Positions 63,168 through 64,000 of a stretch of DNA of 64,000 nt are shown here, piece by piece; position 1 is the stretch's first letter; each line of letters begins with the position of its first letter. The notes beneath the pieces are model-generated. The model was not told the DNA's origin. It saw only the letters and a program-made list of their open reading frames with translations, and searched no databases. The position numbers and the translations under genes were made by a program. Source of the DNA: Streptomyces katrae (lineage in GTDB: Bacteria > Actinomycetota > Actinomycetes > Streptomycetales > Streptomycetaceae); NCBI RefSeq assembly GCF_000717655.1, contig NZ_JNZY01000026.1:62001-126000 (forward strand), read 5' to 3'.

Positions 63168-64000
63168 CGGCCACCACGGACAGCGCCCGCTCCTCGCTGG
63201 AAGCGATCCGCACCGAGATCGCAAAGGCCGTCGTCGGCCAGGACTCGGCCGTCACCGGTCTCGTCGTCGCCCTCCTGTGCCGCGGCCACGTCCTCCTCGA
63301 AGGCGTACCCGGCGTCGCCAAGACCCTCCTCGTACGGGCCCTCGCCGCCTCCCTCGCCCTCGACACCAAGCGCGTCCAGTTCACCCCGGACCTGATGCCC
63401 AGCGACGTCACCGGCTCGCTCGTCTACGACGCCCGCACCGCCGAGTTCTCCTTCCAGAACGGCCCGGTCTTCACCAACCTCCTCCTCGCCGACGAGATCA
63501 ACCGGACCCCGCCCAAGACCCAGTCCTCCCTCCTCGAAGCCATGGAGGAGCGCCAGGTCACCGTCGACGGCACCCCGCGGGGGCTCCCCGAGCCGTTCCT
63601 CGTCGCCGCCACCATGAACCCGGTCGAGTACGAGGGCACGTACCCCCTCCCCGAAGCCCAGCTGGACCGCTTCCTCCTCAAGCTCACCGTGCCCCTGCCC
63701 TCCCGCGCGGACGAGATCGGCGTCCTGACCCGGCACGCCGCCGGCTTCGACCCCCGCGACCTCCAGGCCGCGGGCCTGCGCCCCGTCGCCGGCGCGGCCG
63801 AGCTGCAGACCGCCCGCGACGCCGTCGCCAAGGTGTCCGTCTCCCCGGAGATCGCCGGGTACGTCGTCGACATCTGCCGCGCCACCCGCGAATCGCCGTC
63901 CCTCACCCTCGGCGTCTCCCCGCGCGGCGCGACCGCCCTGCTGGCCACCGCCCGCGCCTGGGCCTGGCTCACAGGCCGCGACTACGTCACCCCCGACGAC
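63164..64000 (+). CDS. MoxR-family AAA+ ATPase (partial, runs off the window)
   Basis: The first 279 residues of a chaperone-like AAA+ ATPase. It has Walker A LLEGVPGVAKTLLVRA, the MoxR stretch VQFTPDLMPSDVTGSLVY, Walker B NLLLADEINRTPPKTQSSLL, MEERQVTVDG, sensor 1 VAATMNPVEYEGTYPLPEAQ, and the arginine region LDRFLLKL. Later comes SPRGATALLATARAWAWL. It starts at ATG 63164, overlapping the DUF4350 stop, and no stop codon occurs before 64000. It probably remodels the membrane proteins encoded upstream; a VWA-domain gene would be expected downstream. Confidence 0.93.
   Translation, partial: MTATTDSARSSLEAIRTEIAKAVVGQDSAVTGLVVALLCRGHVLLEGVPGVAKTLLVRALAASLALDTKRVQFTPDLMPSDVTGSLVYDARTAEFSFQNGPVFTNLLLADEINRTPPKTQSSLLEAMEERQVTVDGTPRGLPEPFLVAATMNPVEYEGTYPLPEAQLDRFLLKLTVPLPSRADEIGVLTRHAAGFDPRDLQAAGLRPVAGAAELQTARDAVAKVSVSPEIAGYVVDICRATRESPSLTLGVSPRGATALLATARAWAWLTGRDYVTPDD

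Overview
The window is a very GC-rich stretch of an actinobacterial chromosome, almost certainly Streptomyces. The evidence is the extreme third-position GC, the frequent GTG starts, and linked markers typical of the conserved Streptomyces core: a pkaA/pkaB kinase pair, nnaR-narK, smpB-ssrA, ftsEX-prfB, a 180-kDa NAD glutamate dehydrogenase, secA, and mtrA-mtrB-lpqB. No rRNA, tRNA, prophage, insertion sequence or CRISPR array is visible.

Layout. 1-4.3 kb: NAD malic enzyme, a probable structured small RNA with its own intrinsic terminator, and the RNA polymerase recycling ATPase HelD. 4.3-9.4 kb: a CGNR zinc-finger protein, an acetyltransferase, the nitrate/nitrite regulator NnaR with the NarK transporter, and a LysR regulator. 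9.5-11.5 kb: an MFS carrier, a YoeB-like toxin without antitoxin, and tmRNA. 11.6-16.6 kb: smpB, an S41 protease, ftsX, ftsE, a zinc-ribbon miniprotein and prfB. 16.7-17.9 kb: a 29-codon leader peptide ahead of an IPNS-type oxygenase. 18-24.9 kb: kinases PkaB and PkaA divergent from an FHA-FtsK-like protein. 25-28.7 kb: a sugar-type ABC importer in which one permease carries an unusual extracytoplasmic insert. 28.8-31.1 kb: a fused glycosyltransferase/teichoic-acid polymerase. 31.2-37.5 kb: an accessory six-gene operon. 37.6-40.1 kb: a TetR regulator divergent from a TagGH-type polymer exporter. 40.2-47.4 kb: NAD-GDH, a HAD hydrolase, a DUF6912 protein and an Rv3235-family protein. 47.5-54 kb: secA, an acetyltransferase, a YcaQ-type glycosylase, an orphan response regulator and hpf. 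54.3-59.7 kb: comF, lpqB, mtrB, mtrA. 59.9-64 kb: a membrane protein, DUF4129 and DUF4350 proteins and a MoxR ATPase cut by the window end.

How the genes work together. SmpB and tmRNA form the trans-translation system. FtsE and FtsX form a cell-division ABC complex. PkaA and PkaB may phosphorylate partners read by the neighbouring FHA protein. The glycosyltransferase/CDP-glycerol-transferase-like protein and TagGH suggest wall-polymer synthesis and export on either side of the accessory operon. MtrA, MtrB and LpqB are the conserved envelope/development two-component system.

The best candidate for an undescribed system is the 31.2-37.5 kb operon. A heme-oxygenase-like protein, a 2-hydroxyacid dehydrogenase and a ThiO-like flavoenzyme are followed without a break by a membrane protein and a NACHT-like NTPase. 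The NTPase is split by a TGATG overlap from its own C-terminal half, which ends in a SUMF1/C-type-lectin domain lacking the catalytic cysteines. Its Walker A lysine is replaced by arginine.
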